Assembly (NCBI GenBank): GCA_018261895.1
Contig: JAGTRT010000006.1
Location: 1 to 64,000, forward strand
Origin: Pseudomonadota bacterium
Lineage (GTDB): Bacteria > Pseudomonadota > Gammaproteobacteria > Burkholderiales > Rhodocyclaceae
Direction of reading: 5' to 3'
Length of the DNA stretch: 64,000 nucleotides
Below, one piece after another: positions 36,519 through 45,998 of the stretch. A program made the translations under genes and the position numbers. The notes below the pieces were generated by a model. That model worked only from the letters and a program-made list of their open reading frames with translations, made no database searches and was not told where the DNA came from. Within the stretch, counting starts at the first letter, position 1; every line of letters starts with the position of its first letter.

Positions 36519-39500
36519 TCAGAACGGCATTGCAAACTTGATGCCGACCACGTTCATGGCGCTGTTTGCCGAGAACTGACCGTTGTACTCGATTCGGAGC
36601 GTTGTCCCGCTTTTGCGCAGTATGTCGATGCCGAGCGCGAGATCGCCGTAAGTCCGGTCGCTCCGGGTAACGACGGTGAAGGGCTCGACGCCCGCTGGCG
36701 CGCCTTCCAGGCTGGCCGTGATGCGCCGCTCGTTGCTACCCAGGAAATGGGTGGCGCCAAGGCGGATGAAGTGGCGTAGCAGCGTTCCTTCTCCGCCCAT
36801 GCCGAATTCACCTCCGAACTCCACGGCCGGCTGGAGCGATACGAAGGTGTCGTTTTCCTTGGCAACATTCAGGTTAGCGCCGCCAGCTCCGCTCTCACTG
36901 TAGCCGTTACGTGTCACGTAGGAAACGCCCAGGCCGAGCATCGGACGAATATAAGCAGACTCGCTGTTCATGATGTCGTGGCTGACCCTGCCCTGCAGTG
37001 AGGCTGACCAGACATCCTGCTTGCTGGAGGCGTGAATCCCGGGTGAGACGATATCGACCAGTCGCTGTGCATTGAAATGCCCGTAGCCTGCGCTCAGCGA
37101 GGCGGACACACGGGTTGCGCCATCACGATGCTTCAGGATCAAGCCACCCTCAAAGCGCTCGCCATTGATGTTGGAATAGGTCGAGTTGAGCATCGATTTC
37201 TGATAGGACAGTCCAAAACCGAGATGGAGATCAGGACGGATGGCCTTTTGCAGCCCTCCTGCCAACGTCAATGCGTCCTGCTTGAAGCCGGCGTTCAGGT
37301 CGGTTCTTTCCTGATCGCGAATGCTGCCACCGAGGCGGAACCAGCTGCATTCTCCTTCGCGAATGAAACGGTAGTCGCCATCGTATTGCCGGCAGCTATG
37401 CATGGCATCGTTAAACCCGAGGCTAGCGGCCGCTGCTGTGCCGGCCTGATTGCCGAGAGCGCCGGGGCCGAGCTTTTCATAGGCGGCTCGCAGGCTGGCC
37501 TCGTCCGGCAGATTGACCAGCGCGGCGATAAGCGGGGCAATTCCGGTTGAACCGCCGGCCATCTGGATCGCGTTGAGATGGGCACCGATTTGCCGGGCGT
37601 TTAAGCCCAGGCTGGGGGGAGAAAAGTCGACACGGCTGGACACTGCGATTTCATTGCTGCTCGGATAGACCAGCGCATAGGTCACGATGGGCGATGATGG
37701 GGCGATCAGCGTCAGATTGCTCGGCGTGACGCCATTGCCAGCAGATAGAACGACGCTTTGCCGGTTCCCGATCTGTGTGGCACCGGTATCGATCGCGGTC
37801 ACGCGAATGCTGCCGCCAACTTGGGCGCTGCCTGACACCTCAAGATGATCACTGCTTCTGCCGGCCAGACTGAGGTCGACGTTATAGGATCCGCCGGCGT
37901 TCTGAAGGAGATTGCCCGTTAGCGCCGTGTGTTGGGCCAGCAGGGAGCCACCGGGTGAGAGCGCTCCATCGTTGGTCAAGCTGCGGCCGATGCCGACAGC
38001 GATCGTCGTCAGCGAATTGAAGGTCGCGTCGGTGAGATTGTTGATGGCGTTGCTGCCGCTGCCCAGATCGACATTGCCGGTAATTTTGCCCTGGTTATGG
38101 AGGGTTTCCGAACCGATTCCCCCGGTCAGTGCCGTCCCGCTGAGGGCGGAGATCGTACCCTTATTGGTGATGACGTTGTTCGCGCCATTCAGGACCATGA
38201 TGCCGACCCCCGTCCCACTGCCACCGGTGACCGAACCGTCGTTGATATTGACGATCACGTCGCCGTTGCTGGCGCCGCCCAGACTCTGGGCAACGATACC
38301 GTGTGCCTTGGCGCCGTTGGTGACGATATTGCCCGAACTGCTGACCGTGACCACGCCGGCCGATCCAGTGTAAATGCCGCTGCTGACGCCGCCATTGCTC
38401 TGGGCGACGATGCCGTGCGCGGCATCGCCGTAAGTGCTGATGTCGCCGGTCTGTTTGACGGTAACATCACCGCCTGCTCCAGTGCCACCGACGCTGCCAG
38501 CCGTACCGATGCCGGCGCCGACAGTGCCACCCAGGCCGCCACCGCCGCCGACGCTCTGGGCGAAAATGCCCATGGCGCCGCGGCCGCGGGTGACGATGTT
38601 GCCGAAGTTTTCGACAGTCACCTGGCCGCCGTTGCCTGCATTGCCGCCATCGCCAGCGAAAGCGAAGGCGTTGCCGAAGTCGGTGACGCCGAGGTCCACA
38701 TTGCCCGCGTAACCGCCGCCTCCGCCGATGCTCTGCGCGAAGATCGCGTGGGCGACGACGCCCGTTGTGGAAATTTCACCCTGGGAGATGATGACATGTA
38801 CCGGTCCGCCGTTGCCGGAGGAGCCGCCCTTGCCGCCAAAGCTGATTTGCTTGCTGTCTGCATCACCAATGGCACCGATGCCACCGATGCCGCCACCGCC
38901 GCCAATACTCTGTGCGAGTACTGCGACGGAACCCTGGCCGGTGGTAGTGATGCTGCCTGTGTGGTTGATGAATACCTCCTTGCCGTGGCCACTGGCGCCG
39001 CCAGCGCCACCCACCGTGATGTCGACATCACTTTCTTCCTGGATCGGCAGGACGAAGTCGAGCAGTTCGGATACCCCTTCCGGTACGCCGAAATCCTGCC
39101 AGTCGAGTCCGTGGTAACCGCTGCCGCCCACCCCGCCGCCGCCGCCGATACTCTGGGCGAAGATGCCGAAAGCATCGGCGCCGCTGGTGACAATGCTCCC
39201 GCTATTGATAACCGCCACCTTCTCTCCGGCATCGCCGCCGGCCCCCGCCTTGCCGCCAACACTCAGTGTTGCGCCGAAGCTGATTTTGGTGGGGTCAGCC
39301 ATCTCGGGCTGATCCGGCTTCCAGTTCTCAGGATCGATGCTGAGGATCATGGCGCGTGCGTCGCCGCCCGTGCCGCCCCCACCGCCGATGCTTTGGGCGT
39401 AGATGGCATGCGCACCGACACCTGAAGTGTCGATCATCTTGCTGTTGGTGACGGCGACCTTGCCGCCGTTGTTGCCGCTGCCGCCCGCGCCGCCGATGGC

Positions 39501-42500
39501 CATGGCAAAGTCCACCTTTACTTCGAGTTGCGGCTTCTTGTCGCCCTCACCGCCGCTGGGGTCATCCGGCAGCGAGATGTTCGCCGTTGCGGCAATGCCC
39601 TTGCCGCCATCGCCGCCACCACCGCCGATGCTCTGGGCGTAGATGCCGTAGGCGTGGTCGTTCATGGTCGTGATCTTGCCGTTGTTGGTCACGTCGACGA
39701 GCCCGCCTACTCCGCCTTTTCCTCCATCACCACCGAGGCTGAGCGAAATGTTCACGCTGCCGGTGGGGTAGGACTTGGGAATCGGAATCAGGCTGCTGAA
39801 GTTGACCATCACCGAACCGCTTGTGCCGCCTGCGCCGCCGCGTCCACCGATGCTTTGGGCCATGATGCCGTAGGAATGCTCGCCTTCAGTGGTGATGTCG
39901 CCGCGATTTACTACCTTCACGGTATCCGCAGTATCGCCGTCGCCCCCTTTGCCACCCATCGAGAGTGCCAATCCGCCAAAGGCGGTGACGCCACCAGCGA
40001 TGCTGAGGCCGCCCGTGCCGCCGCCACCGCCGATGCTTTGTGCCACGATGCCATGGCTTTGCTCGCCATGGGTCGCGATGTTCGCATTGGTATGAACATT
40101 GACCTGGCCGCCTGCGCCGCCGCCTCCGGCGTCGCCGCCGAAACTCAGCGACAGGGCCACCGGGCCCAGCAGATCGCCGGCGATGCTGGCACCACCGTTG
40201 CCACCACCACCGCCGATGCTCTGGGCGACGATGCCGTGCGAACGGTCCCCGTAAGTGGTGAGCGTTCCGCCCAGGGCCGTGGTCGAAGACCCGACATTCA
40301 CGGTGTTGCCGTCGCTGGCGCCTGCACCGCTACCGCCGATGCCGAGCTTGAGTCCGACGCCGCCCAGCAGGCTGGCCGAAATGGCGAATCCGCCGTTGCC
40401 GCCACTGCCGCCAATGCTCTGCGCGAGGATGGCGTGCGCGTCGTTGCCGGCGTCCGGATCGCACCCGCTTGTGTCGGCCATCGCCTGGCTGCAACCGGTC
40501 GTGATGTTGCCGACGCTATGGACAGTGACGACGTCCGAATCGTTGCCAGTGCCGCCGTTGCCGCCGATGGCGATATTGGCAGTCATGCCGCCCCCAATGC
40601 TGCCGGAGATGGCAAAGCCACCATCGCCGCCGCTGCCGCCGATGCTCTGCGCGAAAATCCCGTGGGAGCGGTCACCCAGGGTCTTGATTGTGCCGAAGAA
40701 GGGATTGGCTTCGGTGCCGACATCGACAGTCTTGCCGAAGCCGCCGGTGCCACCACTGCCGCCCAGGCTGAGGTTCAGGCCTTTGGTGCCGCCGTAGCTG
40801 CTGGAAATGGCGAACCCGCCTGAGCCGCCGCCGCCGCCGACGCTCTGCGCAAAAATGCCATAGGACTGCTCGCCGGAGGAGGCGATCGTGCCGCTGCCAA
40901 GAACCTTGACCGAGTCTGCATTGCCGCCACTGCCGCCGCTACCGCCGACGGCAACGCTGACGCTGATGATCGATCCTGCCGAGCCCGAAATGGCGAAACC
41001 GCCATTGCCGCCGCCGCCGCCGATGCTCTGCGCGAAAATGGCATGCGAACGGTCGCCATCGGTAATGATTTGGCTGCTACCCTGGGTGGTGACGTTGACG
41101 GCCCCGCCAGCGCCGCCAAGTCCCCCCTTGCCGCCAATAGCCACGGCTACGTCCACCCCGGCGCTGATGGCGCTGCCGCCCGTGCCACCGCCACCACCAA
41201 TGCTTTGCGCGAATACACCGTATGAATCGTCCGCATGGGTGTGCAGCGTGCCACTGTTGCTCACGTTGACGACGTTGGCGCTACCACCGTCGCCGGCCTC
41301 ACCGCCGATGGTAACCAAGCCGGTAGCGCTGCCACCGTCACCGCCGCCGCCGCCAATGCTCTGGGCAAAAATGGCATGAGATTGAATTCCGTAGGTATTG
41401 ATCGTGCCGCGATTGATGACATCTACCTGTCCGCCGTTGCTGGTGCCACTACCCTTGCCCCCGACACTCACCAGGCCGGAGACGCCACCACCATCGCCGC
41501 CACCGCCACCGACACTTTGCGCGAAAATCCCATGAGAATAGTTGCCCTGATTCAAGGCTGAATCAGCCTTACCGGTGGTGATGTTGCCATCGTTCTCGAC
41601 CGTGACCTTATTGCCGGTGCCCCCGGCGGAGCCATCGCCACCCAGGTTGACGAACAGGGCAAAATCGCCATCCCCGCCGCCGCTACCGCCACCACCACCA
41701 ATGCTTTGCGCCAGAATGCCGTGGCTGTAGAGATTGTTGGTCGTCACGTTGCCGCTGGCGAGGTTGTGGACGGTGACCATCCCGCCATTACCCCCGGGCG
41801 AACCGCTGGCGCCATAGGCCCAGAAGAGCGCCCAGCTGGAGCCGCCAGTCCCGCCGAAGCCGCCAACGCTTTGTCCGTACAGGCCATAGGCATGACTGCC
41901 GCTGGTGTTGATGCTGCCAGCGCTGTGCAGCACGACCGAATTGCCGACACCGGCTACACCGCCGCCGCCTGACTTGCCAGAGGAACCGCCGTCGCCGCCT
42001 ATGCCGCCATTGCCGCCGAGGCTCTTGGCCCAGATGCCATGCGCCAGTTCGCCCGTCGTTGTGACGTTCCAGTTGCCATCAACGGTGACCAGCCCACCCT
42101 GGCCGCCGGCACCGCCATTGGCTCCGTCCATCGCGCCATTGGCGGTACCACCGCTGCCGCCGACGCCGCCGACGCTGATCGCAACGATGCCGGTCGCGTA
42201 TTTGCCGCTGGTGGTGATCGTGGCGTCGCCGCTCACGTTGATCGTTCCGCCAATGCCGCCATTGCCCCCCGGTTGGCCATAGCGGACCGCACTGTTGCCA
42301 CCACCGGCTCCGCCTGCGCCACCATCGCTCATGGCAACGATGCCGCTGGACCTTTCGCTCGTCGTCGTGATTGTGCCGCTGGCGCTGGCGGTGACGTTGC
42401 CGGCGGCACTGCCGTTGGTTCCTGCGCCAGCCGAGTGGCTGATGTTGCCATTCCTTCCGGCGACGCCTGAACCGCCCTGGCTGTAGCCGTACATGCCATG

Positions 42501-43625
42501 CGCGCCGATGCCTGTTGTCTTGAGCCAGCCATCGCTGGAAATTCTCACGCTGTTGCCACTGCCGCCAGACTCGGCGGTATTCAGCAAACCGGTGACGTAG
42601 GCCTTGAGGTCCGGGAAGACGCTAGGTGTCGTGCTGTTCGCGGGCTTGCCGCTGACGCCGAAGGTGTCGAAGCTGGCTTCGACGCTCTGTTGCAGGGTGT
42701 TGCCGTCGCGTTGCAGCGTAATGAGCAACAGGGCATTGTCAGTTTGCGTATTGCCCGCCCGATTTCCTTCGACGCTGTAATTGACGCCGATGTACAACGG
42801 GCCGGTCAGCGTGGCGTGGGCAGTCAATTCGTCAGGGCTGTAGCTGACTTCATAGCGGCCATCCTGATAGATCTTGATGGTCCCGTGCTGGATCGGATTG
42901 TTGCTGCCGTCGCGCAGCACATTGCCGTTGGCGTCGAGCAGGTAGCCACGTACCTGGACGCTGCCGCCGCTGAAGGCGACCTCGGTGCCGCTGGCATTCA
43001 GCACCTTGGTGACCGCGAAGGAGAAGCCGGTTTCGGTGAAATTCCGCAACGTGTTTAGTACGGCCTCCGAATAGCCCGAGCCGCTGCTGTAGCCGGCAAT
43101 CGCGTGAGCAGTCGTGCCCGTGGTCAGGACTCCGGGGATCTGAGTGTCGGGATTGAACGGAGTGCTGTAGGCGTTAATGCGAACATCTCCACCGGCAACG
43201 GCTGGGTTGGCTCCGATCAAAGGAACGTTGAGGAATGTATTGATGGGAGGCGGTGTGGTCGAGATACCGCTTGAGGCACCGTATATCCCCGGCGTTTCAG
43301 TGCCGTCGGTTTGAATGGAGAGGCGATGTTCCGACTCGCCGGCGGTGATCCAGACATTCTGACCATTCGTGCTGATCAGGCCGATGCCACTGGTGCCGGA
43401 GGCGCTGGTCGTGATCGGCTGGCTGAGATTGTGGACGATCAACTCATTGGGCGGTGTCGCACCGATGTTGATCCCTTGGGACTGGTTGCCTTGGCAGGTC
43501 AGCGTGGTGCCCCCGGCGTCTGCCGTACATGCGTCCGGGCCGGCGATCGCGCCGGGAACGAAGGCCGCTGAAATGGCCATGCTAATGAGTCGCTTGTTCG
43601 AGCAAACGAATGCGTGCGTCTTCAT
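36519..43625 (-). CDS. Giant glycine-rich repeat autotransporter adhesin (type V secretion)
   Basis: 2368-aa protein. An N-terminal signal peptide (MKTHAFVCSNKRLISMAIS..AIAG) leads into a passenger of about 2000 residues. Between roughly residues 375 and 1780 a unit ending SHGIFAQSIGGGGGDGG and variants recurs more than 20 times, each followed by strands of the type VTVENxGxIxTxG; such Gly-rich repeats fit a long right-handed beta-helix. The C-terminal ~275 residues (from CSWFRLGGSIRDQ) form a PF03797-type autotransporter barrel ending in phenylalanine (KFAMPF), as needed for BAM recognition. The start was set at ATG 43625 with an AGGGGGGAT site; the frame extends upstream across a 34-bp element and is rejected there. 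A surface adhesin or biofilm role is inferred. Confidence 0.92.
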   Translation of the reverse strand: MKTHAFVCSNKRLISMAISAAFVPGAIAGPDACTADAGGTTLTCQGNQSQGINIGATPPNELIVHNLSQPITTSASGTSGIGLISTNGQNVWITAGESEHRLSIQTDGTETPGIYGASSGISTTPPPINTFLNVPLIGANPAVAGGDVRINAYSTPFNPDTQIPGVLTTGTTAHAIAGYSSGSGYSEAVLNTLRNFTETGFSFAVTKVLNASGTEVAFSGGSVQVRGYLLDANGNVLRDGSNNPIQHGTIKIYQDGRYEVSYSPDELTAHATLTGPLYIGVNYSVEGNRAGNTQTDNALLLITLQRDGNTLQQSVEASFDTFGVSGKPANSTTPSVFPDLKAYVTGLLNTAESGGSGNSVRISSDGWLKTTGIGAHGMYGYSQGGSGVAGRNGNISHSAGAGTNGSAAGNVTASASGTITTTSERSSGIVAMSDGGAGGAGGGNSAVRYGQPGGNGGIGGTINVSGDATITTSGKYATGIVAISVGGVGGSGGTANGAMDGANGGAGGQGGLVTVDGNWNVTTTGELAHGIWAKSLGGNGGIGGDGGSSGKSGGGGVAGVGNSVVLHSAGSINTSGSHAYGLYGQSVGGFGGTGGSSWALFWAYGASGSPGGNGGMVTVHNLASGNVTTNNLYSHGILAQSIGGGGGSGGGDGDFALFVNLGGDGSAGGTGNKVTVENDGNITTGKADSALNQGNYSHGIFAQSVGGGGGDGGGVSGLVSVGGKGSGTSNGGQVDVINRGTINTYGIQSHAIFAQSIGGGGGDGGSATGLVTIGGEAGDGGSANVVNVSNSGTLHTHADDSYGVFAQSIGGGGGTGGSAISAGVDVAVAIGGKGGLGGAGGAVNVTTQGSSQIITDGDRSHAIFAQSIGGGGGNGGFAISGSAGSIISVSVAVGGSGGSGGNADSVKVLGSGTIASSGEQSYGIFAQSVGGGGGSGGFAISSSYGGTKGLNLSLGGSGGTGGFGKTVDVGTEANPFFGTIKTLGDRSHGIFAQSIGGSGGDGGFAISGSIGGGMTANIAIGGNGGTGNDSDVVTVHSVGNITTGCSQAMADTSGCDPDAGNDAHAILAQSIGGSGGNGGFAISASLLGGVGLKLGIGGSGAGASDGNTVNVGSSTTALGGTLTTYGDRSHGIVAQSIGGGGGNGGASIAGDLLGPVALSLSFGGDAGGGGAGGQVNVHTNANIATHGEQSHGIVAQSIGGGGGTGGLSIAGGVTAFGGLALSMGGKGGDGDTADTVKVVNRGDITTEGEHSYGIMAQSIGGRGGAGGTSGSVMVNFSSLIPIPKSYPTGSVNISLSLGGDGGKGGVGGLVDVTNNGKITTMNDHAYGIYAQSIGGGGGDGGKGIAATANISLPDDPSGGEGDKKPQLEVKVDFAMAIGGAGGSGNNGGKVAVTNSKMIDTSGVGAHAIYAQSIGGGGGTGGDARAMILSIDPENWKPDQPEMADPTKISFGATLSVGGKAGAGGDAGEKVAVINSGSIVTSGADAFGIFAQSIGGGGGVGGSGYHGLDWQDFGVPEGVSELLDFVLPIQEESDVDITVGGAGGASGHGKEVFINHTGSITTTGQGSVAVLAQSIGGGGGIGGIGAIGDADSKQISFGGKGGSSGNGGPVHVIISQGEISTTGVVAHAIFAQSIGGGGGYAGNVDLGVTDFGNAFAFAGDGGNAGNGGQVTVENFGNIVTRGRGAMGIFAQSVGGGGGLGGTVGAGIGTAGSVGGTGAGGDVTVKQTGDISTYGDAAHGIVAQSNGGVSSGIYTGSAGVVTVSSSGNIVTNGAKAHGIVAQSLGGASNGDVIVNINDGSVTGGSGTGVGIMVLNGANNVITNKGTISALSGTALTGGIGSETLHNQGKITGNVDLGSGSNAINNLTDATFNSLTTIAVGIGRSLTNDGALSPGGSLLAQHTALTGNLLQNAGGSYNVDLSLAGRSSDHLEVSGSAQVGGSIRVTAIDTGATQIGNRQSVVLSAGNGVTPSNLTLIAPSSPIVTYALVYPSSNEIAVSSRVDFSPPSLGLNARQIGAHLNAIQMAGGSTGIAPLIAALVNLPDEASLRAAYEKLGPGALGNQAGTAAAASLGFNDAMHSCRQYDGDYRFIREGECSWFRLGGSIRDQERTDLNAGFKQDALTLAGGLQKAIRPDLHLGFGLSYQKSMLNSTYSNINGERFEGGLILKHRDGATRVSASLSAGYGHFNAQRLVDIVSPGIHASSKQDVWSASLQGRVSHDIMNSESAYIRPMLGLGVSYVTRNGYSESGAGGANLNVAKENDTFVSLQPAVEFGGEFGMGGEGTLLRHFIRLGATHFLGSNERRITASLEGAPAGVEPFTVVTRSDRTYGDLALGIDILRKSGTTLRIEYNGQFSANSAMNVVGIKFAMPF

Positions 43626-44045
43626 GATATCCCCCCTGCTGCTTGCCGCAGTCATAATTTGGTACTCGTTTTGACTATAGGCCTCGGTTTGGAAAACAAC
43701 AAGGAAGAATGGCTGTGAACCGCTGTGCGACAAGGATTTTGGTGGATATGGCGTATTTGCTGTATATGCAAAATAAGTATGTCTTTTGTCGTATTGTTGT
43801 CGTTTTTCTGATTTTTTGCGGCCGAAAGCAAGCAGTTCGGTCCGGGAAATACGATGGGGCTTGAACGCTACCGTTGTGGGTGGCTGATTCCCGGTGTTAC
43901 GGTCAACCGGGAAAACGGGCCAATTTTCAAATTTTCCGGACGGGCTTGTGATCATTGCGAACGCCGCGGCAGTCCTGGTAGCCAGCTTTCTTGCGCCGGC
44001 GTTTTGTCGCACAATCAATCCGCATTGTCTTCATGGAGTCAGCGC
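43626..44045. other. AT-rich divergent promoter region of the autotransporter and M48 protease genes
   Basis: 420 bp without a credible gene. The part around 43740-43820 is markedly AT-rich compared with its surroundings and contains TTTGC-N7-GCAAA (43756-43772). A 34-bp element (copy 6) lies at 43899-43932. The AT-rich block suggests control by a nucleoid protein or regulator (inference). Confidence 0.6.
43899..43932 (+). repeat. 34-bp dispersed element, copy 6 (most divergent)
   Basis: ACGGTCAACCGG is intact, followed by GAAAACGGGCCAATTTTC and AAAT. The second half carries several changes, but the 34-bp span is kept. Confidence 0.8.
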
Positions 44046-45380
44046 ATGGACCAGAATATCGAACGCGAACTGCCGCGCAGTCTGCTGGCCAATCGAATTA
44101 CCCGCCGTCAGGTGCTCTGGCTGCTCGGCGTCAGCGCCCTGACGGGGTGCGCCACCTCGCCGGTCGGGGGCGGGTCGATTCTCGTCGGCATGAACGAGGA
44201 TGAAGAGAAGGCGGTGGATCGCGAAGTGTCGCCGCGGCAATTTTCACAGGATTTGGGTCCCGTGCAGGATGCGGAAATCAACCAGTATCTGGGTGAGGTC
44301 GGGCGGCGCCTCGATGCGAAGACGCATCGGCCGCAGATGCCGTATTCCTACCGCGTGCTCAATGCCAATTACGTCAATGCCTACACCTTCCCGGGCGGGG
44401 CGATGGGCGTGACGCGGGGCATTCTGGTCGATCTCGACAACGAGGCCGAGCTGGCCGCGCTGCTCGGGCACGAACTCGGACACGTCAATGCCCGCCATGC
44501 GGCGCAGCGCCAGGGCAAGGCCATGGTCGCCCAGGTGGCGATGAGCGGCGCCAGCATCATCGGGCAGGCGGCCGGGTTTGGCGGGCTGGTCGACATCGGC
44601 AGCCAGCTGGGGGCGAGCGTGTTGCTCTCCAGCTATTCCCGCGACAACGAGCGCGAAGCCGATGCGCTCGGGCAGGAATACATGGTGCGCGCCGGCTATC
44701 CGGCCAGCGGCATGGTCGGCCTGCAACAACTGCTGGTCGAACAGCAGAAGGAGTCGCCGGGCATGCTGCAGACCATGTTCTCGACCCATCCGATGAGCGG
44801 CGAACGCCGCGACACGGCGAAACAGATGGCCGAGAGCAAGTACGCGGCGAGCAATACCCGCGATGTGGGTCGCGAGCGCTTCATTGACAACACGGCCGCC
44901 CTGCGGCGCATCAAGCCGACCATCGACGCCTGCCAGAAAGGCGAAGTGGCGATGGCCGGCAAGGATTACGGCAAGGCCGAGGAGCGTTTCCGCACGGCCT
45001 TGAAAGCCACGCCGCGCGATTACGCGGCCAATGTGCTCATGGCCAAATGCCTGTCCGAACAGGACAAGGACGCGCAGGCGCTGACCTATGCCCGGAGCGC
45101 CACCCAGATCTACCCGCAGGAAGCCCAGGCGCACAAGCTGGTCGGCGTACTGGCGCTCGGCCAGAAGGATCCGGGCGCGGCATTCGAGCACCTCGATCGC
45201 TATGACCGGCTAATGCCCGGCGAAGCCGGCGTCACTTTCCTGAAGGGCATCGCGCTGGAGGGGATGGGCAAGCGGCCCGAGGCGGCGAGCCAGTACGCCG
45301 CTTACCTGAAGCGCTCGCAAAAAGGCAAGGCGGCGGAATACGCCTACAGCCGCCTACAGAGCTGGGGCTATGTCAAATAG
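44046..45380 (+). CDS. M48-family metalloprotease with C-terminal TPR, BepA/YfgC-like, possible Tat lipoprotein
   Basis: 444-aa exported zinc protease. The zinc-binding HELGHVNARH lies near residue 145 and the third ligand region NEREADALG near 202; the C-terminal 170 residues have TPR-like helices (YGKAEERFRTALKATPRDYA and following). The N-terminus NRITRRQVLWLLGVSALTGC combines a twin-arginine-like motif with a lipobox cysteine, which suggests a Tat-exported lipoprotein. BepA-like proteases survey outer-membrane protein assembly; its position next to a giant autotransporter is suggestive. Start ATG 44046 has GGAG 8 bases upstream. Confidence 0.92.
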   Translation: MDQNIERELPRSLLANRITRRQVLWLLGVSALTGCATSPVGGGSILVGMNEDEEKAVDREVSPRQFSQDLGPVQDAEINQYLGEVGRRLDAKTHRPQMPYSYRVLNANYVNAYTFPGGAMGVTRGILVDLDNEAELAALLGHELGHVNARHAAQRQGKAMVAQVAMSGASIIGQAAGFGGLVDIGSQLGASVLLSSYSRDNEREADALGQEYMVRAGYPASGMVGLQQLLVEQQKESPGMLQTMFSTHPMSGERRDTAKQMAESKYAASNTRDVGRERFIDNTAALRRIKPTIDACQKGEVAMAGKDYGKAEERFRTALKATPRDYAANVLMAKCLSEQDKDAQALTYARSATQIYPQEAQAHKLVGVLALGQKDPGAAFEHLDRYDRLMPGEAGVTFLKGIALEGMGKRPEAASQYAAYLKRSQKGKAAEYAYSRLQSWGYVK

Positions 45381-45425
45381 GCGGGTGCAGGCAGCGGCCG
45401 CGCGACGGGTCGTGGAAACACGCCG

Positions 45426-45998
45426 ATGACGAACTGGAGCGGGCTGTCCGACCCCAATTCCAACCTTCGCTTTCATGCCTTCCTGCTCGGCGTGGCGGCG
45501 CTCAACGCGTATTTCGGCAACTTTCTCATGTCGGTTCCGCTGATCGCCTGGGTGCTGGCGCGCTGGATATTGATGGGTGCCAGCCGCTTGAAGCACCATG
45601 CCGAAGAAGCGGCGCTTGGCGACTGGAACGGCCGTTATTTCGCTTTCGATGGGCGGCAGGTGCGCGTGCATTGGGATGCCACGGCGATCTGGGTCGATGT
45701 CGAGGACCTGATGCGGGCCGCCGGTCGTCAGCCCGATCAAGCGACCTTGGGGCGCATCCGTTTGCGCATCGGGGCAGCCGATTGCCAGGTGCCGTCGGGC
45801 ACGGATCGGCTGTGTTTTAGCGATCAAGGGGCCGTGGCCTATCTCGACGGCCTGAGCGACATGGCGGCGCAAAAGGTGCATCGCTGGTTGACCCGCGAGG
45901 TCCTGCCCAACATTGTCCGCTTGCGGGAGAGGCAATCAGACGCTTTTCGTCGCTTTCGCGTCGATGGCGGCGAGTCAGGCGGGGATGGCCGGGCCTAA
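45426..45998 (+). CDS. Membrane-anchored protein with BRO-N-like domain, function unknown
   Basis: 190-aa protein with a hydrophobic region (about 16-50) followed by a soluble part. The segment FDGRQVRVHWDATAIWVDVEDLMRAAGR and then KVHRWLTREVLPNIVRLRER resemble the two ends of the BRO-N domain, known mostly from phage and virus proteins (W-F-V-x-x-D-L start and RWVTxEVLPxIR end). A membrane-tethered version is unusual. It starts 45 bp after the M48 protease stop and overlaps the convergent Crp-type gene by 4 bp. The domain call is by eye and moderate. Confidence 0.6.
   Translation: MTNWSGLSDPNSNLRFHAFLLGVAALNAYFGNFLMSVPLIAWVLARWILMGASRLKHHAEEAALGDWNGRYFAFDGRQVRVHWDATAIWVDVEDLMRAAGRQPDQATLGRIRLRIGAADCQVPSGTDRLCFSDQGAVAYLDGLSDMAAQKVHRWLTREVLPNIVRLRERQSDAFRRFRVDGGESGGDGRA

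Noticed and set aside
38300..42500. Dense short repeats on the plus strand that resemble a CRISPR or VNTR array.
   Set aside because: They are the codons of the Gly-rich AQSIGGGGG units of the autotransporter; spacing and sequence vary with the protein repeat and there are no cas genes.
43626..44018. N-terminal extension of the autotransporter frame up to 44018.
   Set aside because: It lacks a signal peptide, runs through an AT-rich promoter region and translates a 34-bp element (peptide FPVDR). The signal peptide starts at 43625.
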